Assembly (NCBI GenBank): GCA_023101885.1
Contig: JALPQD010000102.1
Coordinates: forward strand, 3,532,971 to 3,596,970
Length of the DNA: 64,000 bases
Source of the DNA: Typhlomys cinereus
Taxonomy: Eukaryota > Chordata > Mammalia > Rodentia > Platacanthomyidae
Reading direction: 5' to 3'
Shown here: in pieces, positions 22,635-35,376 of the stretch
Layout: every line of letters starts with the position of its first letter
Numbering within the stretch: the first letter of the stretch is position 1
Notes under the pieces: generated by a model
Databases searched by the model: none
The model's input: only the letters and a program-made list of their open reading frames with translations
What the model was told of the DNA's origin: nothing
Program-made: the position numbers and the translations under genes

Positions 22635-24114
22635 TTTTTTTTTTTTTTTTATTTCCACTCATACAAACTTAACAGGCACACCAGTTCCCTCTCTCCCTCC
22701 AACCTCCCACTGCCCTATGCCCCCCTCCCCTCCCCCTTCCTTCCCCATCCCCCAGTGCCTCCCCTTCCATCCTCAGAGCATCCTTTAATGTGCATGCCAG
22801 ACTCTCCTCTGGGTCCTCCTCTCCGATGAGGTGCAAGGACCCAGTGGCATTTCCCTGAACCCTTTCCTGTGTTCCCCTTAAGCATAGGAACACTACTGTG
22901 GCTGTCAATCCCTTGCCTCCAAGGATCTTAGTGCCTTTAGCAAATGCTAGACTTTGTGGGGTCAATAGTGTGTTGGACATTGCGCAGGGCATGCAGAGTA
23001 CTGTTATAATTGCTTCGGCCCTAACGTGTGGAGTATCTTGCATATCATTGCTCCTCCTATCCTTGTGCTCTTACAATCTTACCGCCCCCTCTTCGCAAAT
23101 TTCCCTGAGCTTCAGAATGGGGAGAGATTAGGCTGGCCTAGTTCCAGGTGGTTGTTATAGAGTCTCTGAAGTTCTGGATTATGTTTTTTTGAGTTTTTTT
23201 CCCAGTTTTGCTGCTCCTGCAATGCCCTTCACTCCATCCTGATGGGTATTGGATGTCACCCCCTGGACAGAGATAAAAACCTGCTAAACTAGAGTCTTGT
23301 TATAAGAGTATATTCAAAGGTAGATGTAATAAAAGTAGGAAACCGCAGTGAGGGAGGGGTCAATCACCCACTTGCAAAATGGTTACTTTTTATCTGCCAG
23401 ACTATATGCCCCATATAGTGAGATCATACCCCATCAGTTGTAAATGATCAGGAACGAAAGTCTGTGAACTTAACCAGATGTCTCATTACTCACTTGCAGT
23501 CCTTGATGGTGGCCTATTTTCTCTGCTGTGACATGGTCCCCTCTCTCCTTGTTTCTGGCGTGGCCCTCCTACCCCATCCCTCCTCTTCATAATCCTTGCA
23601 ATCACTGTAAGTATTACAGAGATTTATCCTTGAGTGTCTCTAGGTGGGTTTTGTACTAGGAGCCACCTATTAGGGAGTACATACGGCGCTTAATTTTCTG
23701 GGTTTGGGATACTTCACTTAATATAATTGTTTCTAATGACATCCATTTCCTGGCAAATTCGAGTAATTCATCATTTTTGATGGCTGAGTAGTACTCCATT
23801 GTATAGATGTACCACAGTTTCCTTATCCACTCGTCAACTGTTGGACATTTGGGTTGATTCCATGACTTTGCTATTGTAAACAGTGCTGCTATGAACATGG
23901 TCATGCTTGTGCTATCGAGGTGAACCTCTGCTGCATGGGGGATTATTCCCAAAAGTGGAATCACAGGGTCATATGGCATTTCAATCTTTAATTTCTTTAA
24001 GAATCTCCAGACGGCTCGCCTGAGTGGCTGCATTCCCACCAGCAATGTAGGAGAGTTCCCCTCTCTCCACATCCTCTCCAGCATTTGTTGTTGTTTGTAT
24101 TGTGGATTTTTGCC
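22635..24114 (-). mobile_element. 5'-truncated L1 (antisense)
   Basis: A poly-T at 22635-22651, the pyrimidine-rich complement of the polypurine tract, the 3' UTR to about 23655, then ORF2 C-terminal codons (minus strand, about 24084 to 23656, ending ..YSLIGGS). It breaks off at 'tttttgcca' near 24114. A weak 6-base 'caggat' flanks both ends (22630, 24117). Confidence 0.92.
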
Positions 24115-25115
24115 ACAGGATACACAAATTTAAAAAAAGTTTTATTCTACATAAAAGCTGTGAAAATTCTGACTTAGATCGAAAATGCAAAATAAGGAAA
24201 TATACTTTTAAAAAATTAGTTGCAAGTCTAGAAGCAAAGCAACCAAGTGAGAAGGTATTTGATGTTGAAACAAAGGGACTTGTTCATCTGTATGTGAAGT
24301 TCAACTACCTTAATTCTATTGATATAAACAGAAATTGAAACATTCTTCCTTGACAGGGAAAAAGTGATTATTTAAAATAGAAGTAAAAGCCATTGCTGCC
24401 TGAGCTGCTCCCCAGGTTGAGTTCCTGGAACAGAGACAGGGGTTAACTGCTCTTCTTTGCCTACTCAGGTGGAGGATGAAAGGGGTGCAGGGTGGTGGGG
24501 GTGGGGCCCACAGGGCATTGGCATAGACATGGTGGCCTTGCTTCCCGCGGGACTCTGCTGGCTGCTGCTGGCTAACTCCGCGATCGGCTTTTAGTTGAAG
24601 AGCTGGACACCCTCCCATTGTCGGACTTCAACTGCTCCTTGTGGGGCTTGACAGGCTTGGGTGGAGCTCTCAGTTCACTGGGCTGAGCTATCCTGCTGGA
24701 TCGGAATGTCTAGTAGCGGGTAAAAGAGGTGGTGTTGGCCCAGGACTTGGAGGACGGGAAGCTGACATAAAGTGGGTTGCAGCTCTTTACCTTGAGCCAG
24801 GCTGTCTTGGGGAGTGCTTGCCTCTTCAGAACAAGGCAGGACTGAAGTAGTTGAAATTCTTCTTTGGGACCGACCGGGTCCTCTGGACTCAGATGCTTCT
24901 AAGCTAGGGAGCCAAGAAGACACTGCTGGAGATGACTGAATGAAGAGGCTCTTGACCAACAGCATGTTGATGATTATGTATTCGTATAAAAGGGTTCTGG
25001 GGAGGCCTGTGAGCAGTGGAGGTAGGCCGCAGGGAAAGATGGACCCTATCAAATCATCCTGTTGCAACTTAACAAAAGACCACACTCCATCATGGGCCAG
25101 TACTTCAAGGGAGGA
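24115..25115 (-). pseudogene. Possible processed pseudogene, parent not recognised
   Basis: On the minus strand this block is GC-richer than its surroundings and looks like mRNA. Frames rich in Ser/Pro run from about 25085 to 24675. A basic stretch (KPVKPHKEQLKSDNGR, then a Ser-rich end and a stop near 24590) is in another frame. An AT-rich tail with AATAAA lies close to 24145. The frames change several times, so it is not translatable. I do not recognise the parent. A few CpGs are clustered near 24550-24590. No target-site duplication was found, and the L1 next door removes one edge. It could also be an unknown repeat. Confidence 0.35.
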
Positions 25116-25680
25116 ATAGCAAAGTGTTCAGATTAACCATAAAGATTTTTAAAAAGACACATTTTCAAATGGCACATGTGTCTGATCCACACATATCTGA
25201 AATTGCACATTTGATAACCTTCTTTCCCATTCCTTCCATCCATCCTGCAATTCTCACCTCCCCAAAGGCCTTCATAGCTAATCTGCATGCCATTGGTTTG
25301 TGGGCAGGCCAACCAGGGACTTGAGAGTAGATGGTTTCACCTCGATGCATTCTGAATGACTCCAGGAACATTTGTGAGATCTGTGTTATATAGGATCATG
25401 CCCTTACTCCAGTCTGATTTATCCTATTCTTGGAAGGGCCAAGGGAAGCAAATCTGCTGATGAATTCTGATCAAGAGCACTATATGAAGAGGGGCCATAG
25501 GATTTCTCTTTCAAATGCAGACAGATAAGTGAATTAAATTTTAACAATTATAATGAAAAGTCAATAATAGTTTGTCTTTTATAGTATGCTTTTTTTTCTT
25601 GTCCACTGTGGCACTGAAATTTCATATACAATTGAAATACAGATGAGTTCTCAGCACTATTCCCTCCATGTGACACATTT

Positions 25681-25744
25681 TTAAAAAAGTGTTTATTGTT
25701 TTAATTGCATTTTTAAAAAAGTGTTTATTGTTTTAATTGCATTT
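25681..25744. repeat. Perfect 32-bp tandem duplication
   Basis: Two identical 32-base units, 25681-25712 and 25713-25744, each starting ttaaaaaagtgtttattg. Confidence 0.95.
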
Positions 25745-26348
25745 ATGCAAAAGTAAAGTGTATATGTTGCAAATAAAGGTTTAAGAAAGCATCACTACAT
25801 ACTCTATAGAATTAAGGATTATATGCACATATACAAAAGTACCGTAGCATAAAGAGCCAAACCCTTTTATGAAATATTTGCCAACAGAATAAATAATCTT
25901 GACTATAAGCAAAGCTTGCCAAGTCCTGTCAGAAAGCGCTTGTGGCTCAATGCAATTCTCGGATGGCAAAGAACCACGAAAATAACCCCTTCACTCATGT
26001 TCCTGTGATTCCCTGCGGGAAGCCTTCATTGCAGTTGTCACTGTGCAGGAACGATCAAATTTAACATACATAAACAGGCAGAGATGGCATGTGAGTGCAC
26101 GTGTCTATTTCCACACACATGCGTATTCGTATATGTGGAAGATCAGTTCACACCGTTCTCCAACAAAGTACATGTCAAGAATTGGGGACAGAGGTTTGCA
26201 GGAGTTCAATGACTATTTCACCCAGTAGTGTTAAATTTTGTTTGAGATACTGAAGATTTTCATCTCTGTTATACTCATGGATTTTTAACTCCATATCTAG
26301 TAGGACAAAAATCACAGTTTATTTTCTGTAATTGTAAATTGCAATCTT

Positions 26349-26400
26349 TTAGGAAGCTATGAAGTTTATTGTAATTTGTTAGGAAGCTATGAAGTTTATT
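26349..26400. repeat. 22-bp direct repeat with 30-bp period
   Basis: 'ttaggaagctatgaagttta' plus tt occurs at 26349-26370 and 26379-26400, with 8 bases between. Confidence 0.95.
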
Positions 26401-28318
26401 TAGAAGGTTGTGACCATCTGCATGCAGGTGTGTGTGTATGTATGTCTGTGTGTGTTTCCACTTTCAAATACAAAATGTAATAAAGAAAGCTTAGAAGTTC
26501 ACTACCACTGATTTGATCCCTTAATTTATTTTCAGCGCAGTATTTTCATTTGGAGAAGTGAATTCCCTAAAGGCAAGTTTGGATATAAATTATCTTTATA
26601 GACTTACACATCCCCAGGAGTGCCATGCACTTAGTGGAAGATCACTAAATAATTATGTAACAAAAATTGAGAACCCCAGATGCTTGTCTTTAAAAGGATA
26701 ATAAAGATAGCAGTTTGCATCAATATAGCACTTACTACTTTTCAGAGTGTTTTCCATCTATGATCTCATCGATAATTCAGAACTATTCTGTTGAAGGGAA
26801 GCACATAGAATGATGCGTTAATAATTTAATTATCATTTAATGTATCATTTAATGTTACTTCACATTTCTGAAGTACGAAGATATTATTTTAAGTAGGCCC
26901 TAAAACTTTGGGGAGGATCCTGAAATTTTGGACATACTTATTAAGACAGAATATAAAATGAATGGAAAATTAGATACAATAATGAATATTTATTAAGAGA
27001 AATGACATTTTGAAAACTACAAATTTAAAAAATTGACAAATATCACAAACATTTTTAAATCCAGAAAATATGAATAATGCAACTGCTAAAATCAATGTCT
27101 GCTGTGTTCCCTTTTCTGTTCCATAATTTGGATGGCCTTTCTTATGATAGAAATTTTGTAATATCATTTTTAGTAAAAGGAATAGAATTTTAAACATAGA
27201 ATATTGAACTTTTGTAGTGACGACTTAGATGCATCACATCATGTCAAATGCCATACAGCCAAACCTGCCATTTGTAGAGTTGCTGTGAATATGTGTTCCT
27301 CATTCATGCAGATCCCTACCTGCTCTATGAATTAAACTTCCATTAAAAATAAAATATAAGATATGATGCATCTATAATTTTATAAATTGTATTATTGAAA
27401 GTATTTAAAGTGGGGATAAATTTTATCTTGATTATGGTTAATAATTGACTTGTATTTTGCAATTATACATATCAGGGTGATGTAGAGTTCCCACAGACTA
27501 GATTCTCCATCAGTACATTTTGAACTTTGTTTTCCTTCATTATCCTCTGATCCTGCAGCATTGAATCCAACAGAGACATTCTCATTTCCTGCTACAAAAT
27601 GTAGCTCTATTCTTTCAGGTTAGAAGCTCAGGTAAGTCAGCACACTGAGGTGTGGTGGTATGGGAAAACACTCCTGAAATGGGAGTGGCTAGTAATCTAA
27701 ATTAAACCTGGCATTCATGCTTAGCATAAATCTAGCTCAGTAAAGTTAAACTCTATCTATCTCTGCTTTAAAAAATGTCAATTCCAAACATGTTAAATAT
27801 TATATCAATAAGGAAACTTTTATAGAAGGTTTAGAATCAGAAGGTACAGAAGTTGAATACATTTACACTTATGATATGGTCTTTCCACAAATTTAATAAA
27901 ATATACAAGTATATATAACTATATGAATGTATTTCCTACATCTCTCCCAGGGTAGGAGAGCTCTTTCTTTTTATTCTTTGACACTTTCATATATGAGTAT
28001 AACAAATTTTGTGTCACTTTAACCCATTAGTGTCCAAATAACATATATTAGCTTAGTTATCAATCTGCCTCTGATTTGCTATACTTAGATACAACTTACT
28101 CTTTCTGCGATTTTGTGTCATTGGATATGTTGATGTGTGATTGTTCTCCTTTCTTAATATTGTAATGGGACAATGTCTATATTTAGTAAGGGCTACACAT
28201 GTATTAACTACTTTATTAATTAAACATAGGGAATGTAATGAAATGGTTACTTTCTTAAAGATCTTTGCTCCATTGAGTATTATTTATAATTTGATAATGC
28301 AAGAGGGTCGTTCTTTAC

Positions 28319-28660
28319 TGTTATGGTTTTCATATGAACTGTCTTCCTCAAAGCTTTATGTGTTGAAGACTTTGTATCTAGCCTCTGTGCTATTTTGAGA
28401 AGAGGGACTGAGCTTCAGAGATTCATTGATGGATTAACCCACCGAAGAGTTCATACTGAATGGCATTTAAGTGGTGGGGAGTAATTAGAAGTAGTAGATC
28501 ATGGGGAGGCATGATTCTGAAGGGTTTATTGGTCCCTGTATCTTTTTTTTTTTGTTTCTTCTTATGCCTTCTCAACCATAATGCTCTGCCTCATCACAGA
28601 CACACAGTGATAAGACACTGACTCTTTGAAACCTGGACAGAAAATAAACCTTTCCAACTT
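28319..28660 (+). mobile_element. MaLR-type LTR, degraded
   Basis: It starts TGTTATGGTTTTCATATG. It has 'ggcatttaagtggtgggg' and 'ccataatgctctgcctcatcac' blocks and AATAAA near 28643. The usual 3' end is replaced by the tetranucleotide run at 28671. Confidence 0.6.
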
Positions 28661-28668
28661 ATACAACT

Positions 28669-28670
<2 letters not shown>

Positions 28671-28733
<63 letters not shown>
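28671..28733. repeat. (ATCT)n microsatellite, about 16 units
   Basis: An uninterrupted ATCT run of about 63 bases. It is followed 40 bases later by an imperfect (TG)n at 28778-28823. Confidence 0.98.
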
Positions 28734-28778
28734 ATCATCCATCTGTCTGTTTATGCATGTGCACATTTGGAATGTGTT

Positions 28779-28814
<36 letters not shown>

Positions 28815-28823
28815 TGTATGTGT

Positions 28824-29035
28824 CTGTGGAGATTTTTTGATTGGAGTTGGCAGAGCAATTTCTGAAACATGAGGAAGAATATTTTTGATGTAGTTTTCAT
28901 AAAATTGAACTGCTTTGAACTGCAGTTTAATGCAGGCTCCATGTATTGTTCTGTGATGGTAGCATTAAAGTTATTCACATTAGGGTTTTCCCCATTCCCA
29001 TTTCCTGAGGTTGAGTCATTTTTTTTCTCACATTG
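28824..29035. other. Single-copy noncoding DNA
   Basis: Nothing supportable. Confidence 0.5.
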
Positions 29036-29585
29036 TTTTTTTTTCTAATCATACAAGCTTAATAGGTGCCCATCCTCTCCATCCTTCCACCCCTCCCTAG
29101 TCTCCCCTTGCACTGTCTTCCCTTTCCCCCTTCCTTTCACCCCCTTCCCTCCTTTCCTCTCTGCCAGTGCCTCCCCCTTCCTCCCTCCCATCCCTTGGAG
29201 CATCCTTTTGTGTGCCAAACCTCCCTCTGAGTTTTCCACCCTACTGATGAGTAAGGGCTCAGTGGCCTAGCCTGGAGCCTTTTCTTGGGCTTCCCTAGTA
29301 TGGGAACTCTATTATGACTCTTAATCCCTGGAGCCGTCTCCTCTGTGATCCATGCTAGACTTTAGGAGGGTCATTGATATGTCAGCCATTGTGCAGGTCA
29401 GTCAGAGCCCAATTCTGGCTGTTGCAGTCTTAACTTATATGGAGTATCTTGCACAGCATTGGTCGTCCCATTTTTAAGTTCTTAGAATCTTGCCATCCTC
29501 TCTTCAGCAAGGTTCCCTGAGTTTTATAATGGGGAGATATTTGGCTGGTCTAGTTCCAGGTGATCAATGTAGGGTCTTTGCTTGA
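29036..29585 (-). mobile_element. L1 3' UTR fragment (antisense)
   Basis: 'tcatacaagcttaataggt', a long CT-rich block, then the 3' UTR blocks 'cttggagcatccttttgtg', 'atggagtatcttgcacagc' and 'agttccaggtgatcaatgt'. It is more diverged than 22635-24114. No ORF2. Confidence 0.85.
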
Positions 29586-30550
29586 AGGCAGGTAGAGAAT
29601 AGCAGATTAGCTCTCCAAAACTATGGTTTATGGAATTATTTTTGGTTTTACACTTTAAAGCAAGTTTTTCTGTGTTTTAGAGGAAACTGAAGATCTAATG
29701 AAATTAATTATTAGATCTTTGCTCTTAAATTTGGCTTACAGACTGAATGGGAGAAGCATAGCTAGAAAGTTCATAAAAAGTATAAGAAATGGGGGAAACT
29801 CAGTTATCTCAAAACACTATCCACTTTTGTGAAATAAAGCAATTTTAAATGAGAGTCTTTGGGTCATGGCCTGGAGATTATCAGTTCAGTTATTATCAGT
29901 TCAGGTTATCAGTTAGATGGACTCCAGAGGATCATGAGGAAGCTGGAGTTGGCCTGGCAGGTATTATAATAACATGAACAATGGACTGCTCAGTGCACAC
30001 ATAAAAATTTATAAAAATTATAGAATTTTGTCAGAATGTGTGTGCTAGATAGTCAAGAAGACTTCTACAAAATATTTAATCTTTTGTTTTTTTGTGCCTT
30101 TCCCTCCATCTCTACTATACACATTTTCATGTTTTCCTTAGATTCTAGTTCTCCTTCTCCTTGGTGTGGGGAGTTAGTTTGAATGGGGTGAAAAGATTAC
30201 TATTTGGGAGGCTTCTCTCATGTTACTGGAACTTTCTATGCCTTTAGGTAACTTGCAAATTTAACTAATACACAAAGAACTATTAAATAAGTTGTTCAAG
30301 ACTAGAGAGGATGCAGTTGGCATAGCTAGGACCAAATCCCAAGTCACCTGGTGGCAAAGCTAGACTTTAATTCATCTTATAGAGAATTCAGTGAGACTCT
30401 AAGTCTAGTATCTCCAGTAGTTCCTGGGCTTCCAAGCCTGTGAAAAGTCTAATCTGCACTTCTGTCCCCATGCTAATTATAAAATTGAGTCCATAAGGGA
30501 AATTTTAAATATGGCACTGACCTTGGCTTAGCTTCCCACTCCAAGTGACC
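29586..30550. other. Single-copy noncoding DNA
   Basis: AT-rich. It has a small imperfect 'atcagttcag' triplication at about 29879-29910. Otherwise nothing. Confidence 0.55.
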
Positions 30551-30872
30551 TTTTTTTTTTATTTTTTACACTCATACAAACTTGATAGGTACCTCATTCC
30601 CCTCCCTCTCTCTACCCTTCCTTGGATCCCCTTGTTCTCTCCCCACTCTTCCCCTTCCTTCCCCCCCTCCCTTTCTCCTGGTACCCCCCATCCCTGGAGC
30701 ATCCTTTAGTGTGCATGTCAAACTTCCCTCTGGGTCCTCCTCTCTGATGAGGTGTAAGGACTCAGTAGCATTGCGTAGAATTCTTTTTTGTGTTCCCCTT
30801 TAGTATAGGAACACTATTGTGGCTGTTAATTCCTTGCCTGTAAGGATCCTAGTGCCTGTGATCCATGCTTAA
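30551..30872 (-). mobile_element. L1 3' end fragment (antisense)
   Basis: A poly-T start, 'actcatacaaacttgatagg', a CT-rich block, 'gagcatcctttagtgtgcat', and it ends near 'gtgatccatgctt'. It is a very short 5'-truncated copy. Confidence 0.88.
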
Positions 30873-32870
30873 AATAACACTTTGAGGTTTGCTCTGTAGC
30901 ATCAGTGTTTAAGGTATTTTATTTATTATTGGCAATGCTTGGGAGCTCAGGTTAAATTTCATGAGAAAATAACATTGAAATCAATTTTGTCTTTATTTTC
31001 TGTGTTAGAACCTCCTCATAATTTAAAGTGATTTTGATATACAAACACTTTTGTCTTTTGAACACATTTTTTCAGGCCCAAAGTGCTGGAGTTTTTCTTT
31101 ATGTGGAATTCTCTCTTCATAGCATTTTGGTTCAGGGCAACTGAATTGTTAAAAGACAGGACAGATAAAGGAGAGGAAGAAGGAGGATGAGTGTTTCCTA
31201 GGGTATGGGGGTGGGGGTGATAGGAAAAGAGAAGGGACAAGGAAGGTTTTTGGCCTGTTTTCAGGTTCCCTGTAGTCTGAAACCCTCTAGCCAAAGTTCT
31301 GCCTACTTCTGTCCTGTCCTCTTTTGGTCAGTGCAGCTGATGGCATTTCAAGAAAGTTCATGTCTATAGCTTGCTGAGCCAATATACTAATCTTTGTGTT
31401 TTCAGCACCTTAGCAAAGTGTAGACATGTGTTTCTTGTATTTTATGACAAAATTTTAACATTAAGATATTGAAAGAAATTTTTTTCTTTAACAAAAGGGA
31501 GGAGTATAGATTCGGTTACTCTGAGAATGTTGAATCTTTTTAGAGTGATATTCGCACTAAACCTTTTTTGATGGACGTTAAAGTCTCAGTTAAAGTCATC
31601 TCTATCTCTTCAGACTTAAAACAATCCAACTGTACACAATCATTCATATGTTTCACTGTTCAACTTTCTATGACAATGTTTTTATCCTATCTTACTTGAA
31701 AGATGAGATCTGGATTCAAAGGGACGTGTATTTTCCCAGGATCAAAAAAGAAGTGCAAGCTCATCTCCATGGGATTTGGGGCACTGAACTCCATTTCTCA
31801 CAACTGCATGGCAGCTTTCTGGAATCAGGTATGGAAGCATGTATCTGATGAAATGGTCAGGTCTCCTCCACGTAGACAGCTGATTCCACCGGAAGCCTTG
31901 ACGTCACTGCTGTTCCTCAGCAGCTTCAACAATAACACCACCTCATTTCCTTTACTTCAGCCTGGTTTTTAGCTTCCAACTCATCTTCCTGTAAGAATTT
32001 CTAAATCTCTTATGTCGCAAGAGAAAAGACTCAGAGGTTGCTATCCCAAGCCTGTTCTTGGTGCCTGGCAAGCCATGATTGGTTCTAACTATAGGAGTGG
32101 AGATTATACTTTGTTCCATTGTCTTTCCTGTATTAAATGATTAATTTGGAGTTTTAGTGTTAAAGCTCCTTTGTTGAAGATGTACAGTTGAAGTGATCCA
32201 TTAGCGTATAAATGAGGAAGTGAGAGAGCATTTATTTCCTCTCTGCCTACTTGTTTCAATATTTAAAACTTATTTACTCAATGCCTCTTGGATAGGATCT
32301 ATGGAAATATTAGTAAGGGGAGTGGGAAGTGATACTAGGAAGAGATGAAAAACAAGAAAGCCATGTTATCAAAATGCTTACGTTGGAAGATGAAACAGTA
32401 AAGTTCAGCATGGGTTCTCTCATTTAGGGTGGAAAGGAATGGTATTTATTTGTACACTACATCTACCAGCCATTGGTTGAGAGTTGATTTTGTGAGGCCT
32501 TCATTTTCTAGGATTGTGTGCAATGTGTAGAGGTTGAGCAGGTGTTGGCAAGAGAAAGCCATTTGACAAAGAGGAGAAGGTGCTGCATTTGGAAGCCAGA
32601 CTGGCATGAAACAGATGGTTGAGGCTGAAGGGACGCGGTTGGAGAAGCACTCTTGACTATGATGAGATTGCTCTGCTTACTGATCTTCAAATTCATAACT
32701 TTGGTCATAGTGGGAAAAATATTGAAACTCTGGATAAATAATTTAATATAGGGGAGATAGCAAAACAAAGTGCACCCTCCATTCCTGAAGTTACTTCTGA
32801 TGTGTCTGAAACTAGTCATCTTTTTTTTCCTATGTTACATGTGATAGTTACCACTTACCCATGCTCAGGA
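30873..32870. other. Single-copy noncoding DNA with a small regulatory-looking patch
   Basis: No gene. 31700-31980 is GC-richer and contains ACCGGAAG (31888-31895) and TGACGTCA (31899-31906). The ORFs there do not resemble a protein I know. Confidence 0.5.
31888..31906 (+). promoter_or_regulatory. ETS-like site next to a palindromic CRE
   Basis: ACCGGAAG and the full CRE TGACGTCA lie within 19 bases. Both keep CpGs in CpG-poor DNA. Such pairs occur in mammalian promoters. No transcript is visible nearby, so function is only inferred. Confidence 0.3.
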
Positions 32871-32871
32871 C

Positions 32872-33165
32872 TTTTTGCCATTTATTTTTTTTGGTGTGTG
32901 CACATTTTTTTTTGGTAATGTTGTGGGTATGTGTAGAACCAGGCACTGTGTGTGCCTATGGAAGCTCAAGAGTGACATTGGGAATTGTCCTGGATTGTTT
33001 TACTCTTTCTTGTCTTGTTCTGGGATTTTCCAGGCTCTGCCTTCCAGGGCTGGAAGCCAGTGCCATTTCTTCGAGGTGTTTTTAACATAGGATTTGGGAT
33101 CTTAACTCAGACCTTTTGCTTGTGTGAAGCCTCTAAGTCATCTCTCCAGTGCCTCCCCCACCCTC
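32872..33165 (-). mobile_element. tRNA-derived SINE (antisense), moderately old
   Basis: It has a T-rich start, 'gctcaagagtgacattggg', 'tgccttccagggctggaagcc' and 'aactcagaccttttgcttg', and ends 'taagtcatctctccagtgcc'. Confidence 0.8.
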
Positions 33166-34560
33166 TATGCTTAGCACTTCTGCTTCTGACTCACTTGAAT
33201 AACTCAAACCTTCCCTGCAAGGGATTTGTGCCTTTATTTACTGGGACTTTGTCTGGCTAAGGTTTCAATGTTCAGGCCCCCCCTCCCCAGCCCCCAAATT
33301 ATAGTTACTACGAGTCATTCAGGAACTTTTCTAAAAGTACTTCTAAGAGTATGCTAGCCAGGGCAGCAAATGAAAACAGTAAACATGTAGTGGAGCTGCC
33401 TTTGTTTTTGCCTGAAACCAGATGCCACCTGCAGCTTCCTGCTCTTGCAAAGTTCGTGATTCTTTCTGTAGACTCAAAACCATGTCACCTCTGAGAAGTA
33501 ACAACTAGGTCTGAGGACTGACTGAGATATATGGAAGCTGGACAGATGGGGAAAATGATCCTTTGTGTTGTTCTGACTGACATCAACCTTCTGACCACTC
33601 CATCCTTCTGGTTATTTAAGTGATGCTGTGCCCATGTAGTCTACCCATCTAATTTGTTTCTTGGAACTTCAAGAAGTAGTTTCTACACGTTTCTGGGGGT
33701 AAGGACTATCCTACCTCAAGTGTTACAATCAAGCATTCTACTTGGGGTCGAGTTTCTCCAATGAAACCAGGGAATCCAAGTTTTACAGGCACATATTGTT
33801 TTATACAGTCTCTGACTTACAAATGGTACCACCTTGTTCCTTCTATATTTAATTAAGGAAATTCGTTTGGGAACTTTCTGTGTGAGGTAGTTGGTGAGTT
33901 TTCTGGTGTTATATAATAAATCCATCTTTACATGAGCCTTTGATTCCATTATCCATACTCTATCAAGGCAATTTATCACTTCTGCCTCACACAATAAGAC
34001 CACTGTATCTCAGCAGCAATGTTACATTTGTTCAACTATTAGAGTTCTGTGTTTTGAGTCATGGGAGAGTGTTTTGAAGATCAACTTATTTCTTCCCTAA
34101 TCTGCAACCTCAGATCCAGTCTTGGTCATGATTAGTTAAGTTTCATGACATTTTTATGTGAATAACTCTGCTTTTACAGAGGAAATAGTACTGCCTTAGC
34201 CTGAGCTGGGTTTAGAGATATCTTGATCATTATTCTAGACATGAAGTTCCATGGACCAGCGGTACCATTCAGGATTTGTTAGAAATGCAAGTTCTAATGT
34301 ACCATTTATAAACTGCCAAATCTGAAGACCCAAAGGTAGGAATCAATAGGGAAAAAATATAGTTTTAGGAATGCTAGGAGGAACAGCATAAGAAGACACT
34401 AAGGCCAATTCTATCTACAGTTCAATTTTATGAAATAAAAGCAATAATTATTGCTCATTGTATAAATTGAATATGCAAAATTCTGTGAATTAATGATATC
34501 AAAAATGCGAGAAAAGTTCAAAACCAAAAATAAAGGGATTAAAACAGATTAGAACAGTGA
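33166..34560. other. Single-copy noncoding DNA
   Basis: Nothing supportable. The 95-codon ORF at 33716-34003 (minus) has no recognisable protein features. Confidence 0.55.
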
Positions 34561-35105
34561 AATATTTTATTGGTGCATAGTACTTGTTCAATATAATAGG
34601 CATTATTGTGGTATTTTCACACATGTAAACAATATACCACAATTGTATTCATTCCATCACTCTCTCTTTTCCTCCCCACTTCCTTTTGCTCCTCTCATAC
34701 CAAATAGTCTTTCACTGTCATTTTTTTATGAATCTAGATTCTGTGTATGAGAGAGAATACGTGATATTTGTCTGAATATGTTTTATTTTGCTTAACATGA
34801 TCAATTTCTTTGCAAATTATAACTGTGTTCTCCTTTATGGCTGCATAATACTCTATCATATAAATACATAAAGCTTAGATCATATTTTCTTGGTTCTTTC
34901 ATCTGACAATGAGCAGAAAGGCTGATTTCTTAAATTGGGTTTTGGGAATAGTGCTGCTGTGAACATGAATGCATATGAGTCTGCCTTTTGTGGTTTCTTG
35001 TGGGAAGTCATTCAACAGTGGTACAGAAAGATCATGCAGTAGTTCTAGTTTTAGGTTTTTTTTGTGGAATCTTCAATACTGACTTTCACAGTAGTCAGAT
35101 TGATT
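34561..35105 (-). mobile_element. Old L1, 3' UTR and ORF2 end (antisense)
   Basis: CT-rich 34655-34700, then ORF2 C-terminal blocks in antisense: 'atggctgcataatactctat' (compare 'atggctgagtagtactccat' at 2103) and 'gtgctgctgtgaacatgaat'. Highly diverged. Confidence 0.75.
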
Positions 35106-35376
35106 TACATAATAGGAAGGCTTCAAAAGGATTATTTTAAAAAGTAAGAAAAAGTTTTGGTTATTTTTGTTAAGCATACAAGTTTTTATACATTATATTT
35201 GCTTCTCTATGAGGAAAAAATGAGTATATAAACAACAGTAAGTGAAACAAATGGCTTCTGAAAAAGTAGAAATGTACAAGAAATGCTGGCTAATACTAGT
35301 AATTACCCTCAACAGATACCACAGTAAAGTACAATAAATAAGTAGAAAGGCACTTTCCCTGGATATTATAGTTATC
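35106..35376. other. Single-copy noncoding DNA
   Basis: Nothing supportable. Confidence 0.5.

Larger units (their letters stand above)
25116..28318. other. Single-copy noncoding DNA
   Basis: AT-rich, no gene. It holds two short tandem duplications (25681-25744 and 26349-26400) and a GT-rich patch near 26420-26455. 27960-28120 may be a decayed L1 3' end. Confidence 0.6.

Noticed and set aside
28671..28823. A CRISPR-like array from short regular repeats
   Set aside because: It is a simple tetranucleotide and GT microsatellite without spacers, in mammalian DNA.
33716..34003. 95-codon minus-strand ORF as a small gene
   Set aside because: No recognisable domain, no promoter or splice context, and AT-rich single-copy DNA makes such ORFs by chance.
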